A stretch of 64,000 nt of DNA from Dyadobacter frigoris (GCF_005280585.1 NZ_SZVO01000011.1:248391-312390), one strand, 5' to 3'; shown: positions 18,009-27,624, numbered from the stretch's first letter. Notes: a model not told the origin generated them from the sequence alone. Made by a program: numbers and translations.

Positions 18009-18117
18009 GTCAGGGCTAGTCAGGTGTGGTCATTTATTGTCAGGAAATGGTCATTTATCGTTGACAATCCCTGACTATTTCCTGACAACCCTTGACAATT
18101 TCTTGACCACAATTGAC
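18009..18117. repeat. Helically phased inverted array of eleven GTCA/TGAC tetramers
   Basis: Five GTCA begin at 18009, 18019, 18029, 18039 and 18050. Six TGAC, the reverse complement, begin at 18062, 18072, 18083, 18093, 18104 and 18114. Steps are 10 or 11 bp throughout, close to 10.5 bp per helical turn, and the two halves mirror each other about position 18057.5. Shared spacers give two real stems: 18039-18053 with 18072-18086 (14 of 15 pairs), and 18017-18032 with 18104-18119. The array fills the ridA-gltX gap and its last C is the first base of the ridA stop codon. It could be a cooperative protein-binding array or a transcribed structure. Confidence 0.85.
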
Positions 18118-18488
18118 TACAATTCTACCGCAATCACCGATATTTCCACATTCACATCTTTTGGCAAACGTGCTACCTGAACTGTTTCACGCGCTGGCGG
18201 TTCGTTTGTGAAAAACTGACCGTAAACTTCATTTACGACTGTAAAATCATTCATATCTTTTAGAAAGATGTTCGATTTTACAACGTTCTCATAACCAAAG
18301 CCAGCTGCTTTCAGAATATGACCGATATTTTCCATAACCGCGCCCGCTTCGATTTTGATATTCCCCAATTGGGAAGCTTCAAAAGCAATTTGTCCGGAAA
18401 CGTATAATGTTTTATTTACTTTAACAGCCTGGCTGTAAGGGCCGATTGGAGCTGGTGCTTTTTCAGAAAAAATAATCTCTTTTGGCAT
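18117..18488 (-). CDS. ridA: RidA family enamine/imine deaminase
   Basis: 123 residues from the ATG at 18488. An upstream in-frame ATG would add 16 residues with no match to the family, so I reject it. The N-terminus FSEKAPAPIGPYSQAVKV is the classic RidA opening, followed by LYVSGQIA. The catalytic Arg is in PPARETVQVARLPKDVNVEI. RidA hydrolyses reactive 2-aminoacrylate and related enamines released by PLP enzymes. It is followed on the same strand by the phased array and gltX. Confidence 0.93.
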   Translation of the reverse strand: MPKEIIFSEKAPAPIGPYSQAVKVNKTLYVSGQIAFEASQLGNIKIEAGAVMENIGHILKAAGFGYENVVKSNIFLKDMNDFTVVNEVYGQFFTNEPPARETVQVARLPKDVNVEISVIAVEL

Positions 18489-18617
18489 ATTGTATTGAAT
18501 GAGAGCGTTCTTAAAATATATAATGTCGTTAAGCAAGAAAAGCAGATATTAATCTGAACGACTTTTCACCAGTAAATGGTTGCTTGACAAGTAGCAAAAT
18601 TACCAAAAAAAGATGGG

Positions 18618-19148
18618 TTATGCTTTTTCTTCTTTGATTTCAAACAGTGCTTTTAATTCCAGCGCCTCAGAAGGTTTCATCCGGCCAGCCAAAACAAGTC
18701 GTAACTGACGACGGCGAAGCGCGCTGACAAACAATTCTTCATCAGCCGGAGTTTCGGGTAAAAGCGGTGGTACTTCAATAGGCCGGCCGTTTTGGTCGAC
18801 GGCAACAAAAGTATAAAAAGCGCGGTTGGTACTAACGCGGATCCCTGCCGGAATATCCTCAGCCCAGACTTCCAGGAATACCTCCATAGAAGAATTGAAA
18901 GCCCGGGTTACTCTTGCGTGCATCGTAATGATATTTCCCAAACGAATCGGTTCAGTAAAAGAAACGTTGTCCACAGATGCCGTTACCACGATCCGGTTTG
19001 AATGTTTTTGTGCAGAAATCGCCGCGCAAATATCCATCCAGTGAAGCAACCGGCCTCCCATTAAATTGTTGAGTGTATTGGTATCGTTGGGCAATACCAT
19101 TTCGGTCATTGTAACTTCCGACTGCTTCGGGTTTTTCGATTTTAACAT
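18618..19148 (-). CDS. Acyl-CoA thioesterase, hotdog fold (YciA/BACH type)
   Basis: A 176-residue cytosolic protein. It has the N-terminal TEMVLPNDTNTLNNLMGGRLLHWMD segment, where Asn and Asp mark the active site of the hexameric acyl-CoA hydrolases. The VTASVDNVSFTEPIRLGNIITMHARVTRAF strand pair and YTFVAVDQNGRP complete one hotdog domain. It hydrolyses acyl-CoA thioesters; chain length preference cannot be read. It lies 43 bp downstream of the outer-membrane barrel gene, in the same direction. Confidence 0.9.
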   Translation of the reverse strand: MLKSKNPKQSEVTMTEMVLPNDTNTLNNLMGGRLLHWMDICAAISAQKHSNRIVVTASVDNVSFTEPIRLGNIITMHARVTRAFNSSMEVFLEVWAEDIPAGIRVSTNRAFYTFVAVDQNGRPIEVPPLLPETPADEELFVSALRRRQLRLVLAGRMKPSEALELKALFEIKEEKA

Positions 19149-19191
19149 TGGGGCTGATTCTTTTAGCTTTTTGGCAATTAGGAGTTAGCGA

Positions 19192-20025
19192 TTACGGGCA
19201 GCGTACTGCTTTGCGCTCGTGTGCTTCTTTTCTTGTTCCGATTAAATAACTGGCACGAAACTGAAAGAAAAGATACTTGTCTTTTTTGGGGGATGTTCCT
19301 CTGTGCCAACCCGGTTCGCGTGCAGGCTGTCCTATTTCGGGAGAACGGTCGGAAAGTCTACGGGCGGCTTCGCTTGACAAAGTTGCGGGATCAGGATATA
19401 CACCGCTGACATCATCCAGATAATCTGAATTTACAAAATTGTTGCACAATTCCAGACCAACACTCCACCGATCTGAAACTTTGGTTGAAATACCAATTCC
19501 CGCCATGAAAACCAATGGTAAACGGTTGTATTTGACACCTTCCGTTTGCAAAGGAGCCAAACTTCCTCGCCGGCCATCGAGCACAGCTGTGGGTGTCATA
19601 TAGGTAACGCCTATGCCTGCAAGAAAATATGGGTTTATTTTTGCATGTCTGTTATAGGCAAACATATCCGCCTGAATCCCAATGTTTATATCAGGATTCT
19701 GTGTTTTGAAAGAAAGATTCTGAACGTAATTTTTATCGTATTTCTGATCAGCGGAAACCTGGTAAAACCGGACTTCTCCACGCGCACTGAAATGTTCTGA
19801 CAACCGATATAAAGCGCCAACAGAAACGGACGGACCTAATCCAAGATGTCTATTGATGCTGGTTCGTAAATCGCCCTGATAATACGCAACGCCTACACCG
19901 CCTGTCAAACTGAAAACGCCAAAAGGATGTAAATACCGCTCACTGACTGTTGATTGGGACTTTACAGGTTCAACAATCAGAAGAGAAAAAAATAATAAAA
20001 GCAAACTAGCAAATGTGCGTTTCAT
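19192..20025 (-). CDS. Outer-membrane beta-barrel protein (DUF6089-like)
   Basis: 277 residues with a signal peptide ending near VKSQS. The body alternates in the way of an eight-stranded barrel: FSLTGGVGVAYYQGDL, LSEHFSARGEVRFYQVSA, INPYFLAGIGVTYM, LVFMAGIGISTKVSDRWSVGLELC. The C-terminal strand FFQFRASYLIG is followed by a short basic tail, whereas many such porins end in an aromatic residue. Related Bacteroidetes proteins carry the DUF6089 label, and their function is unknown. Confidence 0.78.
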   Translation of the reverse strand: MKRTFASLLLLFFSLLIVEPVKSQSTVSERYLHPFGVFSLTGGVGVAYYQGDLRTSINRHLGLGPSVSVGALYRLSEHFSARGEVRFYQVSADQKYDKNYVQNLSFKTQNPDINIGIQADMFAYNRHAKINPYFLAGIGVTYMTPTAVLDGRRGSLAPLQTEGVKYNRLPLVFMAGIGISTKVSDRWSVGLELCNNFVNSDYLDDVSGVYPDPATLSSEAARRLSDRSPEIGQPAREPGWHRGTSPKKDKYLFFQFRASYLIGTRKEAHERKAVRCP

Positions 20026-20144
20026 GCGATACTGTCAAACTGATCAATAAAAATTAATAACCGGGTGCTAAGTTAACAATGTCCCTAAATATATTACCCA
20101 TCAAATTAGTTCCTAAGTAAATTTCTGATTCGTTCCAAAACAAA

Positions 20145-20168
20145 ATAAGCCGGACGATGCCGGCTTAT
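20145..20168 (-). terminator. Terminator after the small GIN-domain gene
   Basis: ATAAGCCGG and its complement enclose a 6-nt loop; on the minus strand the stem is followed by TTTTGTTTTG. It closes the padR operon. Confidence 0.8.
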
Positions 20169-20192
20169 CATATGATTTTGTCTTGAAAAAAT

Positions 20193-20876
20193 TTACTCTC
20201 TTTTCACAGAACTGGCTCCCGACGTGTTGGAATGAATGTCCTTCGCATCTCCTGCATAACGGATACTGCTTGCACCGCTTGCATCTGCATGAACGGTTGT
20301 ACTCGCCACAACATGTGCATTACTTGCTCCCGAAGCATCGATGTTTACTTCTTTTGCCGGAAAACTTTGTCCTTTAAAAGAAGAAGCACCAGAAACTTCG
20401 CCGTGCAAAACATCGCCCTGTCCTGTAATTGCTAATGACGACGCTCCTGAAAGTTCAAAAGTGACTTTCGGCGCAGAGAAATCCATCGTAACCTGTGAAG
20501 CCCCCGAAACTTCGATCGCCATCGATTTTGTACCCACAAATTTGTTAACAACAACTTTCGACGCTCCTGAAAAATCCACGCCATCCAATGAAGGCATTAC
20601 AACAGTGATGTTAACCGTTTTACGACGTTTGTTCCAGTTATTCCCTTTGTAACCAACTCTCAAAACGCCTGAAACAACTTTTGCTTCAAGGTCTTTGACG
20701 TCATCACTTTCTCCTGAAGCTGTCAAACTATATTGTTTTCCTTGTTTTACGTCAATTTTGAACGCACTTCCCATGGAAAGTTTGCTAAAATCAGAAACGG
20801 GGAATGTACGGCTTTCCTGAGCGAAAATGCCCGCTGACAACAAACAAAATAAGCCGAATAAAAGTAATTTTTTCAT
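20193..20876 (-). CDS. Secreted GIN-domain protein (DUF2807, putative auto-transporter adhesin head)
   Basis: 227 residues with a signal peptide ending GIFAQ. The rest is a right-handed beta-helix of DUF2807 type, with the turn motif SGAS recurring seven times at roughly 18-25 residue steps (DFSGASKV, EVSGASQV, ELSGASSL, EVSGASSF, DASGASNA, DASGASSI, NTSGASSV). It ends the padR - PspC/GIN - GIN operon. The preceding gene carries the same fold at its C-terminus, so the two probably interact or act on the same envelope signal. Confidence 0.88.
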   Translation of the reverse strand: MKKLLLFGLFCLLSAGIFAQESRTFPVSDFSKLSMGSAFKIDVKQGKQYSLTASGESDDVKDLEAKVVSGVLRVGYKGNNWNKRRKTVNITVVMPSLDGVDFSGASKVVVNKFVGTKSMAIEVSGASQVTMDFSAPKVTFELSGASSLAITGQGDVLHGEVSGASSFKGQSFPAKEVNIDASGASNAHVVASTTVHADASGASSIRYAGDAKDIHSNTSGASSVKRE

Positions 20877-20951
20877 GTCTAATTTCTTTTTAGGTTTTGA
20901 TTACGGTGGAATGATGTCAAATTCAGAAAATAGGTTGCATCAGTATTTTAA

Positions 20952-23492
20952 TTATTCCTGAGATTCTATTTTACTTACACCGCTTACATCCTTTTTCAAA
21001 TTCGGAATATGTCCTAAATCTGCCTTTGACGCTCCGGTAGCGGATACATCTGCATTCTGGATATTCATTCCTGTGCTTACTAATTTACAAGCTCCCGTCA
21101 GATCAAAGTTAGCAGTCGTTGCAGATCCTTTTAATGTGGCCTTTGAAGCGCCGGTAAGCTCAACCGTCAATTCGTTGGTTTCAACATCAATATCTGTTTT
21201 GGAAGCTCCGGTCAAGTCCACACTAAGTTTTGAAAGACCTTTGAATCCAGAGATTTTGGCTTTGTTGGCACCTGAAATAGAAACTTCTTCAATTGTTGGC
21301 ATCGTTATTACGATACCGACTCTCCTACCATCATTTCCAAATAAATTAAAACCGGAGTTTCCTTTAACTTTAAGGACACCGTCTTCTTCATAAATTTTCA
21401 GATCATCCACGTCTTTTTCATCCCCGTCCGCCGAAACATTAAATTCTGCTCCTTGTTTGATACTAATCGAATAAGCACCGCCGATACTTATCTTTTTGAA
21501 ATCTTTTACCGGGAATTGTTTGATATAATTTCCACGATCACCCAGGTTAAAATCATCATCGTCGTCATCGACAGAATAATTTTCGTTATTGTTGTCATGA
21601 TCATCCTCATCTACCCGGACATATTTTACAGGAATATTTGTACAAACCAGTCCTGAATCGCGGCGGATTGTCCAGCGCAGATTATTCCAGTTTACTTCAT
21701 CGTCACCCAAATCATATGTATCCAGATGGTGATTGCCGCTATAATAATGTGATATCGAATACCAGATTGATCTTGAAATAATAAAAGGTTTATCGTAAGG
21801 AATGTTAAGTGTCAGATCGATCTGCTGATTTCTGAACCGACTGGTTGTACCTAACGTCGGCCCTTCCGGAAACGTAAATACAGAATCTTTAACAGTCACA
21901 TTATACATCAATTCAGAAGCGATTTTTCCTGCATCCTGTTTTGTGCGCCCTCTTGATGTCATCTTTTTATCAAGTTTAAGACTATCGCTGCCATTGTAAC
22001 CTGCAAGCCTGATATCTACGTCGATGCTTTCATCTTCGTCATTATCCTGTTCGTCAAGTGTAAGTGTTCCAGCCGGAACCGCATAAAATTCAGATGTCGT
22101 GAACTCCCCGCGTTTCGCAAAATTCTGCTGATAAGCTACACCCTGAACGGTTGCAACGATAATTCCTACGATCCAAAGCCCTAATAAAGTAAGCCAAACG
22201 GAGCCGCCTACAATTTTCTTATTGGATAAAAGTGTTAATCCCAACAAAAGAAAAGTAATCAGAGGAACTGCTGAAACCAGAAGTCCTGATAAAATCAAAC
22301 TCGACGGCAATTCCTGAAAAATCCTGAAAGGTACCGGCATTCCGTCAAAGGTCGCCACGTTCGCGAAACCCATCACAACTGCACCACCCACGACAAGACC
22401 AAATAATGAAACTGCGGCAAGAAGTACTAAAAATCCACCTGTCAGTATCCTAAGCACGGGCCCGAGACCCTTCAATAACTTCCCCAGGGCCTGGATAATT
22501 AAGGCAATGGCACGGAAAGGGAAAAGCAGAATTTTGGTGATCGGGTTTTCTTCACCCTCTTTATCACTTAAATTCAGACTTTGTTTGATGTTCGATTCAA
22601 TATTGGAAAGGGTAATAGGCTCGCCCTGCATTTCCATTTTTTCCGTCAATGTATTAGCGGCAGGGGCAATAACCCAAAGTACGATATAAATCAAAACACC
22701 AGAGCCAAATAAAAATATGGAAAGTACCCATAAGAAACGTACAACGCCTAAATCAACTCCAAAGTAAGAAGCAACACCGGCGGCGACACCACCTACTACT
22801 TTGCGATCCGGATTCCGGTAGAATTTCTTGATCTTGGTATCTTCTTCCAAAGTTGTAGAACCCGGAAATGCGATCCACATGGCGATATAAACCAATACGA
22901 CCATTCCTGATAACGGACCAAATTCATCTTCCATATTCAGGTCAAGCATACCCGAACCGGCTGGTAAACCAATCACAGCGAATAAAAACGCTAACCTAAC
23001 CCAAAGCGGATCAATGGTAAAATAATGTCCCAAACCGGCTGCAACACCACCAAGTAGTTTTCTACGAAGATCTCTGATCAGTTTTTTAGGATTCGCAGCT
23101 GTTCTTGTTTCTGTATTTGAAGCCGAGGCTGTGGATGCGGAAGAATAACTTTCTTCTTTTGGCTTTGAAATTTCTCCCGGAGTAGCTGATTGCAATGGAT
23201 CTGCGAAAATATCTTCCGCCTGTTCAATGGCTTCAAAATCTGCCACGGTACCCATTGCGGAAATTAATTCGTCAACATCCACAAGTGAAATAACTTGTTT
23301 TGCTTCTGTTTTTTGTTTGTTTAAAAAGCGTTCTGCAACCCTTCCTTCAATGTCTGAAAGAATTTCTTTGCTGTCTGCAAACGAAGAAAAATATTTCTGA
23401 ATAGAACCGAGATAGCTTTTCAGCTTTTCGTATCCGTCCTCCTCGATGTGGAAGATGACACCGCCTATATTGATACTGATTGTCTTTTTCAT
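20952..23492 (-). CDS. PspC-domain membrane protein fused to a C-terminal GIN (DUF2807) domain
   Basis: 846 residues. The cytoplasmic N-terminus, residues 1-110, starts KKTISINIGGVIFHIEEDGY. Two PspC domains follow, RKLLGGVAAGLGHYFTIDPLWVRL and RKVVGGVAAGVASYFGVDLGVVRF, each with hydrophobic helices. After about four more membrane segments the chain enters the periplasm with a long acidic linker (DEDDHDNNNENY, VDDDDDD) and ends in a GIN beta-helix with LTGAS repeats. Elsewhere PspC senses envelope stress. This architecture joins that sensor to a periplasmic adhesin-like domain. It is co-transcribed with the PadR regulator upstream, with a gap of 33 bp. Confidence 0.88.
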   Translation of the reverse strand: MKKTISINIGGVIFHIEEDGYEKLKSYLGSIQKYFSSFADSKEILSDIEGRVAERFLNKQKTEAKQVISLVDVDELISAMGTVADFEAIEQAEDIFADPLQSATPGEISKPKEESYSSASTASASNTETRTAANPKKLIRDLRRKLLGGVAAGLGHYFTIDPLWVRLAFLFAVIGLPAGSGMLDLNMEDEFGPLSGMVVLVYIAMWIAFPGSTTLEEDTKIKKFYRNPDRKVVGGVAAGVASYFGVDLGVVRFLWVLSIFLFGSGVLIYIVLWVIAPAANTLTEKMEMQGEPITLSNIESNIKQSLNLSDKEGEENPITKILLFPFRAIALIIQALGKLLKGLGPVLRILTGGFLVLLAAVSLFGLVVGGAVVMGFANVATFDGMPVPFRIFQELPSSLILSGLLVSAVPLITFLLLGLTLLSNKKIVGGSVWLTLLGLWIVGIIVATVQGVAYQQNFAKRGEFTTSEFYAVPAGTLTLDEQDNDEDESIDVDIRLAGYNGSDSLKLDKKMTSRGRTKQDAGKIASELMYNVTVKDSVFTFPEGPTLGTTSRFRNQQIDLTLNIPYDKPFIISRSIWYSISHYYSGNHHLDTYDLGDDEVNWNNLRWTIRRDSGLVCTNIPVKYVRVDEDDHDNNNENYSVDDDDDDFNLGDRGNYIKQFPVKDFKKISIGGAYSISIKQGAEFNVSADGDEKDVDDLKIYEEDGVLKVKGNSGFNLFGNDGRRVGIVITMPTIEEVSISGANKAKISGFKGLSKLSVDLTGASKTDIDVETNELTVELTGASKATLKGSATTANFDLTGACKLVSTGMNIQNADVSATGASKADLGHIPNLKKDVSGVSKIESQE

Positions 23493-23525
23493 GATTGAAA
23501 TAATCGAAGGTCTTTAAATGATCAG

Positions 23526-23888
23526 TTAGGAATTAGAAGTATCTGCCTTACTCAGTTCTCCGGTACGATAAATTACCGTTTTTACCGAATCCGCAAGTTC
23601 GAACCACGTAGCCTGCATAGCATCCAGAAATATCTTTCCTTCATCTGTCAAAACATAGTACTTCCTGGGAGGTCCGGACGAAGATTCCACCCATTTATAA
23701 TCCAGCCAACCCGAATTTTTCAATCGCGTCAATAGAGGGTAGAGTGTACCTTCCACAACCATCATTTTTGCGGAGGTTAGTTCATCCAACATATCCGAGG
23801 CATACACTTCGCCCCGGGATATGATGTGCAGGATACAGAATTCCAAAATTCCTTTCCGCATCTGCACTTGGGCATTTTCGATATTCAT
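23526..23888 (-). CDS. PadR family transcriptional regulator
   Basis: 120 residues, the small PadR class. The winged helix-turn-helix has RKGILEFCILHIISRGEVYASDMLDEL, the recognition segment MVVEGTLYPLLTRLKNSGWLDYKW and the wing SSGPPRKYYVLTDEGK. A short C-terminal helix dimerises. PadR proteins repress neighbouring genes, so it probably controls its own operon through the AGGTA repeats in the promoter upstream. Confidence 0.93.
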   Translation of the reverse strand: MNIENAQVQMRKGILEFCILHIISRGEVYASDMLDELTSAKMMVVEGTLYPLLTRLKNSGWLDYKWVESSSGPPRKYYVLTDEGKIFLDAMQATWFELADSVKTVIYRTGELSKADTSNS

Positions 23889-23959
23889 ACAGTGTCATGT
23901 TTTACTAAATGAAATATTATTTCATGGCTAATAGACAGGATTTGCACCTTCTATAAGCA

Positions 23960-24001
23960 CAAAGGTATACACAGGTACTTTGCGATGCAAGGTACTAGGT
24001 A
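23960..24001 (-). promoter_or_regulatory. Promoter of the padR operon with four AGGTA repeats
   Basis: On the minus strand TACCTTTG (23960-23967) is an exact -7 TAnnTTTG and a TTG at 23988-23990 lies 20 bp upstream, a proper -33 spacing. On the plus strand AGGTA occurs at 23963, 23973, 23990 and 23997, overlapping both elements. This is where an autorepressing PadR would bind. Confidence 0.6.
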
Positions 24002-24125
24002 AAAATTTTTTTATTGTTTTGATAAGTGGTTAATTTTCAGGTTGACCGGTAAAAAAGACCGCATTTTAGAAGTTGGTGATTTTTAGCTTATATTTTCAAA
24101 TCGTTTAACGCAACAAGAAATCTAC

Positions 24126-24632
24126 ATGACGACCAACTCACACTTATATATCATTGCCGCGATGAGCGAAAACCAGGTAATCGGGCTGGATAACCGTTTG
24201 CCCTGGCATTTGCCAGATGAATGGGCGCATTTCAGAAAAGTGACCGATGGAAAGGCTTTTATTCAGGGAAGAAAAAGCTTTGAAGCAGCCGATGCGCTGC
24301 ATTCTTCGTATAAAAACGTGGTATTAAGCAGAAATCAAAATCTTGAAAAATCAGAGAAGACTGAACGCGCCAGTGATTTAAATGAAGGCATTGCGTTACT
24401 TAAAGATGAAAACGAAGTATTTGTCTTAGGAGGCGCTTCTGTTTTTGAACAAGCACTGCCTTTGGCGGAAAAATTGTACCTGACTATTGTACACACAACC
24501 GTCGAAGGCGATGCTTATTTCCCAAAACTTGATTGGGATGAATGGGAGTTGATTTCCTCTGAATTTCACCAAAGGGATGAACGCCACAAATACGCATTTT
24601 CTATGAATCTTTATGTAAGAAAAGAATCATAA
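24126..24632 (+). CDS. folA: Dihydrofolate reductase
   Basis: 168 residues. The family order is plain: IIAAMSENQVIGLDNRLPWHLPDEWAHFRKVT (Met20 loop and active-site acidic residue), FIQGRKSFEA, VVLSRNQ, VFVLGGASVF (NADPH glycine loop) and LTIVHTTVEGDAYFP. It reduces dihydrofolate to tetrahydrofolate. The stretch before SRNQ is short compared with the E. coli enzyme. It stands 36 bp before the PorU2-like gene, so the two may share a transcript. Confidence 0.94.
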   Translation: MTTNSHLYIIAAMSENQVIGLDNRLPWHLPDEWAHFRKVTDGKAFIQGRKSFEAADALHSSYKNVVLSRNQNLEKSEKTERASDLNEGIALLKDENEVFVLGGASVFEQALPLAEKLYLTIVHTTVEGDAYFPKLDWDEWELISSEFHQRDERHKYAFSMNLYVRKES

Positions 24633-24668
24633 AACGGTGTACGGCCATCCTGATTTTCTTTTGGAAAT

Positions 24669-27623
24669 ATGGAAAAGCTGTACTCACATGATTCTTTAAA
24701 AATCGTTTTCCTTATTCTTTTTGCTGCAACGCAGGTTTTAGCACAAAAAAATTATGGAAATGAGTGGATTAATACGTCGCAAACATATCTGCGTATTCCT
24801 GTCGTGGAAACAGGAATTTACAAAGTCTCTTCATCCGAACTTCGGCAAGCGGGATTTCCAATAGATTCCTTTCCTATTTCTTCTCTGCAACTTTTTCGGA
24901 GAGGCCGGGAAGTAGCAATTGAAATAAATAATAATTCAGGAGAAAAATTAAATCAGGAGGGTTATCTTACTTTCTTTGGTGAAAAGAATAACGGCGCTTT
25001 GGATTCTTCACTTTATGTGAATCCAGAGGCCATGCCACATAAGTATTACAGTCTGTATTCTGATACGGCTTCTTATTTTCTGACTTCTAATAAAAATAAT
25101 ATCCAGGGAAAAAGAATTGAAATTTCAGATTCCAAAAGTTCGGAAACTGTTGTCAATTATCATTTAAATGAAGTATTGCAAGTTAATACCAGTGACTATC
25201 CGGCCGGAAACTTATATCCGATGGGTAGTGACTATGAAACTGGAACTGCGCTAACAACTTATGATTACGGAGAAGGCTGGACTGGAAAAGCGCTGAAAAA
25301 TGAGCAATGGGAAACCTTTAAATTAACAACTGAAAATGCCGTTGCTGATAAATTTGACCAGACAAAGGTTGAATTATTAATCGTCGGTAGAAATGCCGGA
25401 AATCATCAGATTGAAATTTGGGCAGGTGATTCAAAAACGACTGGCGGAAAATTAATTTCGGTTGAATTACAAAATTACAACGCGGGAAAGTTTACTATTT
25501 CGCTCAGTCGCCTGGATATTTCTGATGATGGAAAAATTTCAATTTCTATCATTCCAATTAATAATTCAGGCTCCGTTTCCGTATCATATATAAAATGGAT
25601 TTATCCGCAAAGAATTTCACTTCCTGACAATTCCCCTCAAAGCAGATTTTACTTCAAACCTGAAATTCCGGGAAAATCCGTATTATTAACTAAAGCTGAA
25701 AATTGGAAATTTTACGACTCCTCAAATCCAGGTCAGCTTAAACGATTAATTGTTACAAACTCAATTTTGCCAATAAACGGTGCTTCTCAGCTCATTGCTT
25801 TTAAAGAGCCAATGAAGATTCTCACAGCAAGAATAGTAAAATTTCACAATATCAATCCTGAAACAGATTATCTGATTATCAGCCATCCATTGGTTAGAAA
25901 TCCAGTTAAAGAAAGTAAAGACCCTGTTGAAGATTATGCAGAATATCGTGCTTCAAAAGCAGGTGGTAATTTCAAATCCCTGATTTTGAACAGTGAAGAA
26001 ATTTATGATCAATTTAATTACGGCGAGCCCGGGCCGTTAGGAATTAGAAATGCAATTTCATTTTTACATCATAATGCCGCTTTAAAATTTGTCCTGCTAT
26101 TAGGAAAATCGATCGATCCGCAAACGGCGCGACATCAACCAAAAGCCAGAGAAAATGATATGATTCCTAATGCTGGCTGGCCGGGATCAGATATTGCGTT
26201 AACAATGGGACTGGCCGATTCTTCCAAGTATATTCCTTTGGTTCCGATTGGGAGAGTAAATGCCGCGAACTCTCAAAATGTTTACGATTATTTACAAAAA
26301 GTAAAAGCGTTTGAAAGTCAGAATAAAGCTGCTCCGTGGCGTAAAAACATTCTTCATTTGAGCGGTGGACATACCGATGTTGAACGGAAAACATACAGAG
26401 AATATATTGAGTCTTTTGAAAAAGTAGTTTCTCCGATTGGTGGTAACGTCGTTACAATTTCCAAACAAACCAACGCGCTGAAAGAAGATTTTCCGATAGA
26501 TAAAATTCTAAATAAAGGCGTAGCGCTAATCACACTTTACGGTCATTCGAGTCTGAATTCTACGGATATTGAATTAGGATTTGCAAACGATCAAAAAAGA
26601 AATTACAAAAACGATTCTTTATTTCCAGCCGTCATTATGAACGGCTGCGCTTTGGGAAATTCATTTTATTCGCCCGCAACGATCAGCAATAACTGGATTC
26701 TGACACCAAATAAAGGAGCAATTTTATTTCTGGCACATACGCACAACGGCGTTTCTTCTTCTCTGAAACATTACACAGATTCATTATATGAGGTATTAGC
26801 GGATAGCTCTTTTACCAATCAGCCATTTGGAACAATTCAGCAGGAAGCGATTAGAAGAAACATGTTGAAATACCCAACACTTTCAGATGGAATCACAGCA
26901 CAACAAATGAATTTGCAAGGTGACCCGGCTATCCGTTTATTTCCTGCAACATTGCCCGATTATGCCTGGAAACCAGATTTACTGAAATTCTACAATCCAC
27001 ACGGAAAGATATTAGCGGCAAAAACGGATTCGATCAAAGTTAAAATCGGACTTGTTAATTTTGGAAAATATAGAACCGAAAATTTGAAAATAACTATCAG
27101 TCGCGTAAGAGATTCTGTTACGATTGAAACTTATCAACTTATAAAACCATCCCCTGTTTACTTCGACACGATTTCTTTCACGGTACCAAACAAATACGTC
27201 AAACCAGGAAAAGAAAAGTGGATTCTTACCATTGATCCAACCAATGAAATAACAGAAGAAAATAAAAGTAATAATCTTTTTTCAACAGAATTAACTCTTC
27301 CGGATATCGCCGTTTCCGATACATTGGAAATCATTTCCGCATATGTTTCGCCTAATCCTTCCGGTCAGTATTTCAAATTTAATATTGAATTCAGAGGAAC
27401 CGAACCTCCGAAAAAATGGAGTATTGCAGTTTTTGATAAAATGGGAAGAACGATTGAAAAGCGCGAGCCCATTCCGCATTTAGGCAAAAACGAATTTATC
27501 TGGCAACCGAAAGGAATTTCTGCCGGAGCTTACATTTATCGCATGAATATTGAAGCCAAAAATATTTCGCTTACACCAGAAGCGAAAAAAGGAATGAGCG
27601 GAAACTTAATCTGGATGTATTGA
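24669..27623 (+). CDS. PorU2-like C25 (gingipain-family) peptidase of the type IX secretion system
   Basis: 984 residues. The signal peptide ends near QVLAQ (residue 26). A beta-rich N-terminal half precedes a C25 caspase-like domain with LYGHSSLNS (His626) and MNGCALGNS (Cys660), the two catalytic residues. The C-terminus is an Ig-like domain followed by a sorting-like domain (VSPNPSGQYFKFNI to AGAYIYRMNI). It differs from the canonical PorU encoded elsewhere in the window (1131 residues, GHGG and ATCDF motifs). Such second sortase-like proteins occur in gliding Bacteroidetes. Whether this one processes cargo is inferred. The next gene starts one base after its stop codon. Confidence 0.8.
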   Translation: MEKLYSHDSLKIVFLILFAATQVLAQKNYGNEWINTSQTYLRIPVVETGIYKVSSSELRQAGFPIDSFPISSLQLFRRGREVAIEINNNSGEKLNQEGYLTFFGEKNNGALDSSLYVNPEAMPHKYYSLYSDTASYFLTSNKNNIQGKRIEISDSKSSETVVNYHLNEVLQVNTSDYPAGNLYPMGSDYETGTALTTYDYGEGWTGKALKNEQWETFKLTTENAVADKFDQTKVELLIVGRNAGNHQIEIWAGDSKTTGGKLISVELQNYNAGKFTISLSRLDISDDGKISISIIPINNSGSVSVSYIKWIYPQRISLPDNSPQSRFYFKPEIPGKSVLLTKAENWKFYDSSNPGQLKRLIVTNSILPINGASQLIAFKEPMKILTARIVKFHNINPETDYLIISHPLVRNPVKESKDPVEDYAEYRASKAGGNFKSLILNSEEIYDQFNYGEPGPLGIRNAISFLHHNAALKFVLLLGKSIDPQTARHQPKARENDMIPNAGWPGSDIALTMGLADSSKYIPLVPIGRVNAANSQNVYDYLQKVKAFESQNKAAPWRKNILHLSGGHTDVERKTYREYIESFEKVVSPIGGNVVTISKQTNALKEDFPIDKILNKGVALITLYGHSSLNSTDIELGFANDQKRNYKNDSLFPAVIMNGCALGNSFYSPATISNNWILTPNKGAILFLAHTHNGVSSSLKHYTDSLYEVLADSSFTNQPFGTIQQEAIRRNMLKYPTLSDGITAQQMNLQGDPAIRLFPATLPDYAWKPDLLKFYNPHGKILAAKTDSIKVKIGLVNFGKYRTENLKITISRVRDSVTIETYQLIKPSPVYFDTISFTVPNKYVKPGKEKWILTIDPTNEITEENKSNNLFSTELTLPDIAVSDTLEIISAYVSPNPSGQYFKFNIEFRGTEPPKKWSIAVFDKMGRTIEKREPIPHLGKNEFIWQPKGISAGAYIYRMNIEAKNISLTPEAKKGMSGNLIWMY

Positions 27624-27624
27624 T

